NCBI RefSeq assembly: GCF_901709675.1
Contig: NC_051105.1
Location: 10,402,604-10,466,603, forward strand
Direction: 5' to 3'
DNA from: Syngnathus acus
Lineage: Eukaryota; Chordata; Actinopteri; Syngnathiformes; Syngnathidae
DNA length: 64,000 nt
The position numbers and the translations under genes are program-made. Under the pieces are notes generated by a model. It saw only the letters and a program-made list of their open reading frames with translations. It was not told the DNA's origin and searched no databases. Every line of letters starts with the position of its first letter. The stretch's first letter is position 1. This document shows, one piece after another, positions 51,439 through 63,400 of this stretch.

Positions 51439-52284
51439 TTGTGAGCTCACTGAGACTTTTTGTTTTTTAGGGAGGTAGTGATGCTCTTCTCAGAGTCCTC
51501 GTCACGGACCTCAAGTTTGATGGTAGTGGAGAAACACATTAAGTGAGAGGGGAGAAGAGAGGAGGGTGTGTGTCGGTGTGATTGAGGAGGAAGATTTATA
51601 AAAAAAAAATTTAAAAAAAAATGCCATAGCCAATCAATCCTTCAATCGTTTACCATTTCGTCCCCCTCCCACCTCCTCCTATACTGTCAACAGCCATTAA
51701 TTTTCCAGGAACTATAACATTTTCTATGACGTCATCATTGCTTATCTCATTTTTGGACGTGGTTCTTCAGTCTTATTCCATATACTGTCGCGTGTCACTC
51801 TTATACTAACCGCTAGATGGCAGTAAGCAACCAGAAATTCTCAACCAGTGCAATGCTTAATTTCTGGATCTCGTTTTTCCTTGCGAATGAACATTTCTGC
51901 TATACGTCAATGGCAAAGCAGATTGCACAAAGATGACCTATTTATAGTAAATAAATAACATTCGGAACAATTAAGAATAGTCGAATAATCCTCCCTCGCA
52001 ACGCACTGATGTGCATAACTAATCAACTGCACTTAAGGGGTCATTTCATCCATTCATCTATTTATCCATCAATCCACCACCACCCTGAATCGCTGTCATC
52101 CATGCGTAAGAGAAGCGGAAAAGTCTTGCGAGCACTCCAGTGACGCGTGTTGTGTTTTCAGCACTGGACAGCTCCACACTGACGCGGTGAAACAGCCAAT
52201 AATTCTCTTTAAGGCATCTTGACGTTCATGTTTTCTCTGGGAAGATTTGCGGTCTTTGATAGTCTTAAAATGTTTTAGGGATAT

Positions 52285-52400
52285 GGGAGGAAGGCAGAGT
52301 ACCCCAGAGAACACCTTAACTCCACCCAGTAGGGCCCAAGATTCTAATCTGGGACCTCTGGACTGTGACGTGCTCAGTCGCAGTGCAGCCTCAGACCATT
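52285..52400. repeat. Degenerate teleost interspersed repeat
   Basis: TGGGAGGAAGGCAGAGTACC, AACACCTTAACTCCACCC, ATTCTAATCTGGGACCTC and CTGTGACGTGCTCAG follow the order of a fish-wide repeat of the type GGAGGAAACCGGAGTACCC...GGGACCTCAGAACTGTGAGG. It is a diverged copy with no intact ends. The 172-codon minus-strand reading frame over it is an artefact of the repeat. Confidence 0.6.
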
Positions 52401-55400
52401 GCATGCGTCCAAATTTATGGCAAAAGTTTCCGGAAGGCCTTTTATTGTGCCCCGGTGCACCAAGCAAGGTATGTAAAAGCAAGTTAGAGGCGTTTGGTAT
52501 GGAACAACTTGCACAGAACCTTGACCCAAAAACGATAAAACACGAGTGAGAGCGTGGATTGGGCGATAGGTTCAATTTCACCCACCTCTCACATAAATAC
52601 CCACAAACACACAACTATAGTATATACTGTAAAATAAATATATAATTTAAGTTAAAGTAAAAGCGAGGTTGAGGCCATTTTTGTCTTTCGGGAGCTGCAT
52701 AAAAATGTCCGCAAGATGGCGCACAATCCAAATGGAGCATGAGGGAGAAAATCAGCAGACACCATGAGCCCACTTGAGTGTCATTTTGTCCTACCTCATA
52801 TGATCATGTCATCAAGCACCAGTGACACTCGTGAATGCACCTTAAGGAGGTTTAAGGTTCGGCTGGAGGGTGACAAAGATAAAGCTGGCAAGCGCCCATC
52901 GCCGTTTAAACATATTCATTCATTCAATGCCGATGTTAATCAGTTGTGAGGAAAGTGTCACGTATTAATTCGACTTTAATCATTGCGTGCTGATGTATGA
53001 AAGACGGCGCTCAGCGTGAGAGTGACTCTGCTGACCCTCTTTTTACACCAACCTTCATTCAGCATTTTAAATCAGAGCCGGCCGGCATGAAATTCACTGT
53101 TGTGTGTGTGACGCATCGAAGTCAGAATCCAATTAGACAATTTTCACGGTTGAAATACTCATTGCTCCCTTAAAAGACAATTAAAATATACAGAAACAAA
53201 ATCCTTTAATTTTCTCCTAACATTGTAAATCCCTCAAAATGGCTGATTATAATTCGAGGAATAATTTGGCAAGCTTTCTCAGTCTTTGTTTTTATGCAAG
53301 CAGTTGAACCTGATCTAAAGTGGCTTCGCTTGCTTGACAGTTGGCACATGTTAACAAAATGTCCTCTGGGAAAATATCTTCTTGTCATGGAATCAAGAAC
53401 AGTTCGATCACAAATATTTTCTGTTTACCCTTTTCATCGTCATTTTGAGCAGCAGCATTGTTGTCAGCAACATTTTGATTATTGACGTCATTATTTGGAT
53501 TGCATCATCATTTGAGATTGCATTTCTTTTTAACTGTTATTTCTTTTACAAAGACTTCATTTTGGGATCTTTTAGAGTAAAAACCACATTTGTTGCCCTC
53601 TCAAAGAGTGAGCAATGCCAACCAATAAACCTCTGTGACGTCACTTCACTGTTGCGCTGTTCACATTGACCCGTTTAATTGAATTTAATTAATTTAATAA
53701 CCAACTGAAGTCGAACAGATCATTGTAACTTGATAAGTCAAAGAATGCATTACGGTAGACTTCCGCTATTCAAATCACTTCAACATAGTGACTTGGCAAC
53801 AAGATGCCACAAGAGGGCGCCACATTCATATAGAATTGCTTTGCAAACAGCAAACAGGTGAGTTTTTCAAAAGCACTTCAAATGGTCGCGGGTGTGTAGA
53901 CTTTTTATATCCACCCTTATAAAACTATAAAGGACATAATTTGATTTCTGAACTGACCAAGGGTCACCTTGCTAGGACCCCAGAAAAAGCCAAGAGGAGA
54001 GTGGAATTAATCTGCTATGATTTTATGCAAATGGAGTTTGTGATGACTGATTAAAAAAGAAAACGGTGCTCCTCAGAACTTATGGGAGGAAATCTCTGCT
54101 CTTAAGATCTTTCGTTAAGTTTGGCAAAATCCACTTAAAGCCGCACCATAGGAGGAGTCAGGAATTATGGCCCCCCACAGTGACGGAGAATGCCGCTTTG
54201 ATTGGACAATGAGATGAAATCAGAGGCAAACAAAAGCCCTTCTTAGCGGGGCGAGTCTGCCGCCATTCAACATATCCATCCATAGACCGCCCTTCATAAT
54301 AGGATCAGAAAATTTGGATAAAAATGTTACAGTTGGAAGGGAGGTTTTCCTTTGTGGACCCTGCCACCCAACCCCCTCTTTTTTTTAGGCGTCACTGTAC
54401 TGCCTGATAATATTGATGTGGGTTTTTTTTTCCACAAGGATATGACTAAATACAGCGTTGTGTGAAGTAAAAAAAACCATAGCTAGCATATTTACTTGTG
54501 TTTTTGTCTAACCATCTCCAAATTAGCTACAAAACAACTTCATATTATTACTTAAAAAAAAAAAGTTTTAAATTTGCTACACTGAAGTCAAAGTATTTGA
54601 CCTGGGGTGTGCAGACTTTTGTTTCCCAGCTATTTGTCATAGTGAAGTGAGAATTTTCACAACCTAAGTGAGCCTTACCAAAATGATTCTTGAAATAAAA
54701 GTCCACTCTGCTTTGACTGCTTTTTTTCGGGGTTTGAAGTTTTGTTTGAGGTTCCCGCTCGAGGCTCCAGTCAAGGGCTGTCAGCCACTGATGTGTTGAC
54801 CTCGGGGCAATTCCTGCCATTTTCCTTCCAGTGCAGAGATGAGAGACGCCACTGTGCTTTTCTCTGTGGGCCAACTTTCGTGCTGTCTCTTTCTTTTCAA
54901 GAGGCCACATGCTTGAACACAAGAAGACAATAGAAGAAATTAAATTAAATGCTTTGGAATGACAACTACTGACAGTGGGTGAAATGTAAATATGTAAAAT
55001 GTAAATACATTGTGCAACATTAAATTACAGTAGCAGAGTACCCAAGAGATTTTTAATCACGAGATCTTTCTTATATACCCGGTTAAATAAAGTCTTCTTA
55101 AAATATTAAATGAATTATACTTAAAAGTTAAATACAACTGAACTGTACTTGCGCAACCATTCTTTAGAAATTAAAGTCAAGCAACAGTTTGACCAACTCG
55201 TTGCCATGAATCATTGCGACCACTTGCAGAGGGGGGCGCTGTTGAGGCAGGGAAATAGATAATAGTTTGCACAAGGTTTTCTTTCAGGATAACTTTTTTT
55301 TTTCCATTGATAGGATACAAGACAAGGAGAACAAGAGAGAGGGTACCCTGGCATGCACTGAAGAAGGCTGACATTGCATTTGCTCAATGGAGATTGAAAT

Positions 55401-56086
55401 TCAATGCTCGGGCACCTTATTTTTAAACATCAAATGCTTAAAAGACGTCATATCTATGGAGCTAACATTTTGGCTAAGGGTGCTGAAATCTGAAAGTCTT
55501 TAGCGTCACATCACACACATAAAATTGTAAATGTCAAGTATTCACACATTTACCTGGGATGACTTTTAAAGATGAATGCTGTCTTTCCCCCTTGTAGCTA
55601 ACTGTGACAAACAAAATATTAGGAACACCTCCGAGTGTAATACAACGATCAAGCAACACATTTGATTATTTTTGTCAAGGCACAATATTTTTACGGTCAA
55701 TTTGTGGTATGATATTTGAACAGCAGGAACTTTGAGGCACACAAACAAAACTTTTTTTTTTGTTCTAAACGGTGCTCTAAGTTGTCCAATGGTGGAGTTA
55801 AACAGAGAAACCTGCCCAAACGCAAAAATTGGACAGACCCAGGGTTGTTTGGCACAAAAAAAAAAAAAAAAAGCTCATTTTTTAGGGTTGTTTTGTACTT
55901 AAAAATGGGTTGTAATCAGCCCCATTTAACATATAACTAGCGGTGAGGTTAATGAATTCTACAGACATATGGCAAAATGTTATAGATTCTTTATTCTCAC
56001 ATTGTATTTGGGTCATCTCAACAATAGCAAACTTTCTCAAGAGCATGCTTAAAAACACCTCCCCATGGAGCAAAAAACTTGACACT

Positions 56087-56092
56087 TTTATT
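56087..56092 (-). terminator. sp5: sp5 polyadenylation signal
   Basis: AATAAA on the minus strand about 210 bases after the sp5 stop codon; a second copy lies further on near 55990. Confidence 0.6.
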
Positions 56093-56301
56093 CAACAAAA
56101 GCTATTAAATAATATTTACAAAATGGGGGGGGGGGTCTTCGATTGAAGACCATAAACTCTCAAAGACATGCTGCAGCGATTTCAAACCTCTTTGTGGTCA
56201 TTAACACAGCCAGAAATGTTGTCGTGATGGAGAAAAAAAAGCTCACCCCCAAAACGTATTGCACTAATGACTTTTTTTTTAAAGTGTTTTGAACATGAGG
56301 G

Positions 56302-58211
56302 TCACAGAAAATGATTCCTCGAGTCCTCCCTCTTGACGTGCTCCACCGCCGCCTTGTCCACGCACTTGCTCCTCTTGTTCTGGTGTGTCTTGACGTGCTT
56401 GGCCAGGTGGTCGCTCCGCATAAACCTTTTGCAGCAGTCCGGGCACACAAAGCGCTTCTCTCCGGTGTGAGTCCTCAAGTGTCTCTGAAGCTCGTCCGAG
56501 CGCGTGAAGCTCTTGCCGCAGAAGAGCCAGTTGCACACGAAGGGCCGCTCGCCCGAGTGCCACCTCAGGTGCGCCTTCAGGTGCGACGTCTTGCCGTACA
56601 CCTTGCCGCAGCCCGGGATGTGGCACACGTGCTGCTTCTTCTTGCCCGGCTCGTCGCCCCCGCCGGAAGCGGACGCCGACTGGCAGTTGGGGCAGCGGCA
56701 CCTCCGGCAGCGGCGTGCAGTAGTCAGGGGCGACTTGGTGTGCAGGAGGGCGGCGATTTGCGTTTGGTACTGGGCAAAGTCGGCCGTGTGGCCGTGCAGC
56801 ACCAGGCCGCGCTGCAGTTGGAAGCGGTGCGGGTGGGCCACGTGGTTGCCCTGCTGCAGGCTCCACCAAGGGATGTCCTCGGTCGGGTTAGGGGACAGCT
56901 GTCTCTGGCCCGCGTGGCCCGTGACAAAGGTGGGCATGGCGGGCGGGATGGGGGCGGGCGCCGCGTAGCTCACCGCCGGCACGTAGGTGGGCGGGCAGGG
57001 GGACTGCATGGAGCACGGCAGCATCTTTACCGGCGAGAAGTCATACGGGTAACCGGGATCCGCAGGCGGGGTCAGGGGCAACTCGTGCGGGGAGCCAAAG
57101 GAGCCCAACGGCTGGGGCTTTGAGGATAGTCCAAAAGTGGAGTTGCCAGGTGGGCTGGTCTCGTTAGTCCACGGGTGGAACAAGCGCGAGGGGGAGCCCA
57201 GCGTGGTGGGGTCGTAAGGGACCTGGAGGAAATCGGGCGGGCTGGAGCCCGGCGGGTGGTGGTGATGGTGATGATGTCCGATGCGGTTACAGGTGGCAGC
57301 CAGGAGAGCCAGCGGGGAGTGCTTGCAGTTCTCCGGGGAAGAGTTGGGGGTGCGGTCCTGGAATGCGGGAGAGAGAGACAGTTTTCAGTGGGAGGGGAAA
57401 CTTGACATGGTCACTTCAATAGGTACACCACTATCGGTTGCTTCATAAACTGAACGAGGTCATAGAAATATTAGCAACAAGCTATAGTGCAACTGAATGC
57501 AAACTTGTGAAATTAATTTATATTGGGTTGTCGATCTCATTAGCGGAAAAAGTTTCCGAAACCACTCCACGTATATTAATAAGCAAAGCCTTTTAAAACG
57601 ATTTACTAGTTTCGGTTTATTAGGGAACCAATGTATTAGAAACTATTCCCTTGGAAATGTAGTTTAATTCGACATCACTAAAACTGCGCATATTGTCATC
57701 ATAGCAACTTTAACTATCAAACTGTATCTAAAGGAGTAAAAACAATTTTCTTTGAGATGTACATTGAAAATTAAATAACAGCAATATGGATTAGAACGCA
57801 TCTTATAAAGCAGAATTTATATTACTGTAAAAGTATAAGAAATACCTCTGGGAGATGTAGCGCAGATTGTACAACACTACAAAAGAAAACTAACATTTTA
57901 GATTATTTTCAACTCTAAGAGTCGTTTGAAAACACTTTATATAGGTTACAAAAATATTGTTAAACAGGTCATAATTTTAACAGGACCCTCTGGACAGGTG
58001 TACCCGAATGAACTCTCCTGCCAGAGCAGATTATTTGTTTGTTCTCCAGAAAGTTTTGACTTGACTTCGGATCAACTCTCAGCTCCCATTAAAGTAAAAT
58101 AAAAAACCAATCACTTATTTTCTACTATAAAAAGTGCCCCAAAGTTGGACCAAAACGAACCTGCAGAAAAGCTTGAAGCGTCTCGTTCCGCAGAACAGCC
58201 ACTGCTGCCAT
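56302..58211 (-). CDS. sp5: Sp-family zinc-finger transcription factor Sp5
   Basis: Sp/KLF transcription factor that binds GC boxes and acts as a Wnt/beta-catenin target in mesoderm and brain patterning. Two exons: 58211-58161 (17 codons, [17 protein letters not shown]) and 57357-56302; 368 residues (human 398). The N-terminal Sp box is [14 protein letters not shown], followed by a His run and Pro-rich activation region. The buttonhead box is [13 protein letters not shown]. The three C-terminal C2H2 fingers are of the types [40 protein letters not shown] and [18 protein letters not shown], with TGEKRF-type linkers. The protein ends DSRNHFL. Third codon positions are very GC-rich, which creates long antisense frames (56311-57123) that are not genes. 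The short exon 1/long exon 2 structure is typical of Sp5-Sp9. Confidence 0.97.
57358..58160 (-). other. sp5: sp5 intron
   Basis: The single intron of sp5, bounded by GTTCG at the 5' side and CAG at the acceptor. It is AT-rich, in sharp contrast to the GC-rich exon 2, and holds no recognised element. Confidence 0.85.
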
Positions 58212-58700
58212 GGTCCTCCTCCGCCTGGACAACAAACGCGCAATTCAAACGCGCCTCCAAAGTGTCTTTAAATTCAAAAAGGTGTGCGCATCGGTGTCGA
58301 AAGAGACAAAAAAGTCAGTTTGGAGCGAGCCCCCGATGCGATGCCTTCCTCTCCGGCGGATCTCCTCGCACTATCTGACGCGGCGGCGGTGGATCACTTG
58401 AGAGAACGTGATAAGCACTTTGGTGGGCTGCCAGCCACTCACAAATAAGATGGCAGACTTTGAAGTTTGCTGCTGTCCAATCATCAAAGAATGGCAGCTC
58501 TCTGAGAGAAGCAAGCAAATCCTTTGAATCCACAAAGCTGCTATGGTGTGTTTGTGGTGCGGGATAAAGGAGCTGATTATTAGCGAGGGGAGGCGGGGGA
58601 GGGAGGAGATAAAGGCGGGACAATTAATGAAGTAATCACTATGTGGGAAATGTATATAGACAAATAATTGGATTTCCCCCCCCATCAAAGCCCCCCCACA
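58212..58700 (-). promoter_or_regulatory. sp5: sp5 promoter with clustered TCF/LEF-like motifs
   Basis: Upstream of the sp5 start the sequence has ATCAAAG at 58483-58489 and 58684-58690, CTTTGAA at 58522-58528, and ACAAAG at 58532-58537. These fit the TCF/LEF consensus or its reverse. GC boxes of type GGGGAGGCGGGGGAGGGAGG lie near 58584-58604, and ATAAAGGCGG lies near 58610. Sp5 genes of other vertebrates are direct Wnt/beta-catenin targets, so this arrangement is expected. The transcription start was not located. Confidence 0.55.
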
Positions 58701-60313
58701 TGCCGCCCGGAGAGCCCACCGTTGGGCCGCCCGAGTCATCTGATCCGCTTTTTGTAATTAAGGATTTGTAGTAGAACTCCGAGCCACAATGTGACATTGT
58801 TATCTCGGGAGATCTCAGAGAACTCGATGGGGGGATGATACATCAAGTGACTCGAATTTTTCATCTCTGCAGCATCGGCGTCTCTGTTCTAGTTTGCTGT
58901 TTTACACTTCACTTGTTTCAATCGTATGTTTTTATCATTTTTAAGATCAGAGTCATTCGCTCATTCCTTTGGCACAAATCTCAGTTTCACTTAATTGGTC
59001 TAAAAAGAATCTTTTCAAATTATGTCTTTCTATGCCAGCCCCGTATAGTGACATGTAGAACAATTAAATACTCGTCCACTAGAGGGCAAACATACTCATT
59101 TCGTAATTAAGGCTAAAAATGCAAATAGTCTTGTTGTAAGAGATATTTTTCAACTTGTCACTGTTTAATGAAGTGATTAAGCAGCATCAAAAGCGCTACA
59201 ATTTGTTTTAAAGCATTCTTTTTCACTCTCGTAGTTTTATGAAGTGAAAAGTACTCTTTCTGAAACTTGCATAGTTCCGAATAGCAGCTGCGTGACGGTT
59301 ATCAGGCTTCCCCCAGCCGAAACAATCACTGTACTCTCAACCCAGTTTGGAGAGGCAGATTTTTGAATTAGATGTGTTCCTTTGATGGGATTAATGTTCT
59401 TAGTCCTCTCCCACGGCTTTCCGCACACAGTCATGAGGGGGAGTGGGATTGGGGGGGGTGGCCCTGCTGGGCTCAAGCCATGTAAGCTACAACGACATGA
59501 ACGGCATAGTTGCGTATGGCCGAGTGATATGAAAACTAGATTAAGCTTGGTTACAAGAAGTGGAGGCAAAGTGACGAGGCGAAATTTGCCAAATCTTCAG
59601 AAATGGGGGGACTACTGACTTTTCTATGAACTACAAGCATCACGGTTACTGGTTACATCAAATTGCTAATTTTCCCTATATGTTGGCCTCTCTGCTACGA
59701 AAGCGATATTTGGATCATGTACGTTAAGTGCGTTGACTCTTCAGACCAGCAGCTTTGCCAAATAATTGATCTCTTCTTTTGAGCTGCTAAAGTCAACTTC
59801 TTCCATTTTCATGCATTTCAATGACATCCCAACGGCCAGGCGGCGCTTTGAAATAGTTTGGGAGAATTTCCCAGAGCGTGTGCTCGACACAATGTCCCGT
59901 ACCCGAGGTAATCGACTTGCGGAAAACCTTTACCGTCTTATGGCCACGCTTGGAGTTTGACACTAGGTCACATCAGTAGTTGTTGGCTTGACTCAAAGTT
60001 TTCCTGCTGCATAATAAAAAGCATACCAGGGAGTCAATTTAAGTCGGAGTAGATTCAACCCTGTCTGAAGTATTCCAGCTATTTTTTTTCCCATAACATT
60101 CAACAGGTGGAACCTCTTTGCCACTAGTCTTGAACATAAAAGGCACAAATAATGGCAAAACTGTGTTGCCCTCAAGACAGATTAGTTGTGTAGTCTTCAA
60201 TTGCACAAATCTCATCTAAGAAACAGCAGGTGGCAACTTCCGAAGGTATCGTTTCGTTTTTTTTTTTCCAAAATTGAGAAAAACATTAACAACCAAATCA
60301 CAATAAAACCACA
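58701..60313. other. Intergenic, sp5 upstream
   Basis: No gene recognised. A CTCF-like motif CCACTAGAGGGCAA is at 59076-59089 and a weaker one at 60223-60236. Open frames are short and without similarity that I know. Confidence 0.5.
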
Positions 60314-60319
60314 TTTATT
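60314..60319 (-). terminator. Polyadenylation signal of a putative minus-strand gene
   Basis: TTTATT on the plus strand, AATAAA on the minus strand, 70 bases beyond the stop of the putative terminal exon at 60389-60427. Confidence 0.4.
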
Positions 60320-60388
60320 TGTGTCATATAAAACATCATTTTGTCATAAATAAATACAAATGTGCATGAAATGTAGTTTGTTGACGCT

Positions 60389-60427
60389 TTATGGTTTCAG
60401 GTTGACTTTGCTGGCGAAGAAGGCAAT
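60389..60427 (-). CDS. Putative terminal coding exon of unidentified gene
   Basis: On the minus strand a long T tract and CCTCTGCAG acceptor lead into a 39-nt frame reading IAFFASKVNLKP followed by TAA, with AATAAA 70 bases on. Acceptor, short frame, stop and polyA signal in this order look like a real 3' end. The frame assumes a phase-0 junction; preceding exons were not recognised in 60428-64000, so they would be far upstream or outside the window. In human the next gene in this direction is MYO3B, with the same orientation, but I cannot match these residues to it. It may be chance. Confidence 0.3.
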   Translation of the reverse strand: MAFFASKVNLKP

Positions 60428-63400
60428 CTGCAGAGGAAAAAAAAAAAAGAAACACATTACCCCAAAGCAGCTGTATGAATTTTCACAATTGGCATTTGCT
60501 TTATGTGATATTTAGTGTGAGCTTGTAAATTTTTTTAAACGGTCTAATTTGGATTTTTGACTTAAAACGTTAAATATATTCCATACGTATGATTATGACC
60601 CAAAGATTGTTTCGAGATACGTGTGAAAATTCTTTTTCTATTGGAGAGATGCACAACCCTTATCTATATATACGTATACCGTACGACTTAAAAGTGTGCT
60701 TTGCAGCAGTTGCGACAGTTTTGACGGCTTGGAAAAAAAAAAACATTATCATTCTGTATTATCTGCAATTAGACGGAGAGCCGTGGAACTTTGTCTTCTT
60801 CGACAAGAGATATGGGAGTTTAAGGGTGGGTGGTTCATATCCTGTGTGAGAGAGGAGAGGGCTGTGTTGGAGAGAGAGGAGAGTGACGGCGGGAGGGGGG
60901 ACAGGGGGGGGGGGGGGCGCTGGAGGCTACGCGGTACTTGAACCGCTATAATGGTGTCTCGTATGAGAAAACATCTGTGAATTTCCTCAGTGATCGACAA
61001 CAAAGTGGAACTCGGAGCAGTCACTCAGCAGACCTTTGAAGTCTCAGTCTGACAGAAAGCCGCCATTGTTCGCGGCCCCCCGACACACAGAAACTCCGAC
61101 TTTGGTCTCCCCTAATTTTCCCCTGCAACGCGATACAAGTCCACCCCCACCTCGCCCTCTTGTGAGTCTATGAAGTGGGAGATGTGTGCATATTCACCAG
61201 CAAAGAGCAAAAAGACCCCGGCCGGCAATGCGCGGCTTGGCCCGGGGGTCACGTAAGGCGGGACGGGTCATTGTACCTTCCAGCGGCCCACCCTGGATGT
61301 GATAATCCGACACTAAAAAGGGGAATTCTCCTGCTGCATCCACAACGGGCACACTTGCGGTTGGCAGTGGAAGCGAACAATAAGGCAAAGCGCTTAAATC
61401 GTAAATCATTTTTCCATATTGAATTATGTGGAAATGCTTCTCATCTGTTCCAGCCTTAACCAGAAAACAACAAAAAAAGGAAAATATCACATGGTCACTG
61501 GGAGACTGTATAATATGATTTAAGTAATGTGGGCAAACAAAGAAGAGTTTCACCACTACTGTGACTCAGCAAAATATGGAAAAACGATCTCTTTGAAGTG
61601 TCACCATCCCAAATTTCCCTCATATCATTTAACTGCAATTTTAGAATGTTTACGATATGATTTCATTGGGTTCTTCTGTACTGAGCTCTTGTGAATTACG
61701 CTGCCGTCTTGCTTGAACTCACAACTATTCAAATTGTTCAACTGCAGGGATGTTCAACGTCAGAGGTTCCGGTACGCAAATTAATTTAAAAAAAAGTGTG
61801 GAAAATTGAATTTTATCTTGAGTCCAATCCAAATTTTGCTTTCCCCCTTTCGGCTAGAACAAGTTTTTCTGTTATGCATCCCGGACCAAAACAAGTCCAC
61901 GATGATTCTCACACTGTTACCCGTCCAGTGTTTATTCAGTGGCAGCTGGTCGCGCCATCTGGGGACGCAGCGATGAGGCGAAAACAAAACAGGTTCCACC
62001 TTTGGCCATGCCAAGTCTGCTCGTGCCCTCCTTGCTCTACAAACTGAAGAAAGCTAATCACAATTTCACGCTCTGATTTGTCAAGTCCCATTCCAGCACC
62101 GGAGGCACTGAGAAAACTTTCAAGTCAGTGAATTTCATGGCGCACAGGATAACAGCTTTTACATACTGCTTCTATTGTTCTAGAGTAGTGGTTCTCAAAG
62201 TGTGGGCCGAGAACCGCTAGTGGTACGTGGGCTCCCTCTAGTGGTATGAAAAAGAATCACTGAATATCACATATCAGAATGGCGCTTAACACTATGCCCA
62301 GTCTAACTTCTTATACATTTTTAATATAAAGTACAATTTTAACTTTTAAAGGACAGTACATAAAAACTAAATGACTATTACACGAAGGTCTACAGTACTA
62401 CATTACAATATTTTAATGTTAGCTGTTATGGTAGCATTTGGAGAGCTACGTATTTTATGAGCTGATATTTGGTGTAAAAAAAAATTGCGAACCACTGTTA
62501 AGCTCTAGTGAAACGCGACCTCATCTCCAAATAAAAGAAGAATTGTAATTTAGGTTGAAACAACTGGTCACCGCTCAGATTAGCAAAGAGCAAACTGTGA
62601 CCCCCCTATTCTTTTTTTTTTTATGTCCGTGCTAATGTTAACAACAAAACAACACTTGGAAACCCCTCGACTGACTGCAGGTGTGAGGAAGCTCCAAACA
62701 AAAGCTAGCGTAACCCTAATGGCATCTTTTGTCATTAGCGGACCTTTGATGCTTCTTTTATCCCCTTGTTGCTCGACGCCTCCTTGCGCTCCCTCTCGCC
62801 GCCCCGCTCCGACACTTTCTTCATTAATGCTGTCTGCGGGCAATATTCTTTTGCTCTGAGGCCTCGACGCACATCTGGCACCCGGCTGACGCTGGTGTTT
62901 GTCCATTTATTCACTTGCAACCACGAGCAAAGAGCATCGCAATGTCTGCCTAAATCCTGTTTAAATTTTAGATTCAATCCATCCCTCTGGAACAGATTAT
63001 TTCTACTAAAAAGAAAATGCACGCACAGTTCAAACAAAATGAAGGTGAACCAGAAAAGATTGCTCTTGGGATGAAGTGAAAACGTAGACCTGTTGATGTA
63101 AATAGATCCAATGTTGAGTTCACAGCAGCTTTCGATAAGTTAGCATCGAGTCCAATGTGCGCTGTCTGGATTTGGAACGATTCATTCTTCACTGAGGTTT
63201 GCAATAACAATGACGTATAGCACAACCCAGTGTGATGAAAATCGGGCTCATCTGGATATCAAAAGCAAGTAAACTGCATTAAAACAGTATTTGAAAAGCT
63301 TCACATGAAACGGCGGTATTCAAACTCTCCCTTTGAACTGAGCGGATAGAGAAGAGAGGACAATGTCGGCCTAATCGCGTCCTCGCTTTGAAGTAAGACA

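Larger units (their letters stand above)
50641..56086. other. gad1-sp5 intergenic region
   Basis: About 5.4 kb without a recognised gene. It contains the gad1 5' region (50641 to about 51300), the GC/CT microsatellite at 51321-51434, a degenerate interspersed repeat at 52285-52400, and CTCF-like motifs at 51810-51823 and 53807-53820. An octamer ATGCAAAT is at 54025-54032 and a TCF/LEF-type CTTTGAT at 54196-54202. It probably holds regulatory elements of gad1 and sp5, which cannot be confirmed without cross-species alignment. Confidence 0.55.

Noticed and set aside
52096-52614. 172-codon minus-strand frame between gad1 and sp5
   Set aside because: It is a translation of a degenerate interspersed repeat found widely in fish.
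55223-55241. Further CTCF-like motif near GGGGGGCGCTG
   Set aside because: The central A of the core is replaced by G, so the match is too weak.
56311-57123. 270-codon open frame on the plus strand
   Set aside because: It is exactly antisense to the sp5 coding exon; GC-rich third positions remove stop codons, and the translation has no recognisable protein features.
61194-61556. 120-codon minus-strand frame as upstream exon of the 60.4-kb gene end
   Set aside because: No recognisable similarity, and the donor/acceptor borders around it are not convincing.
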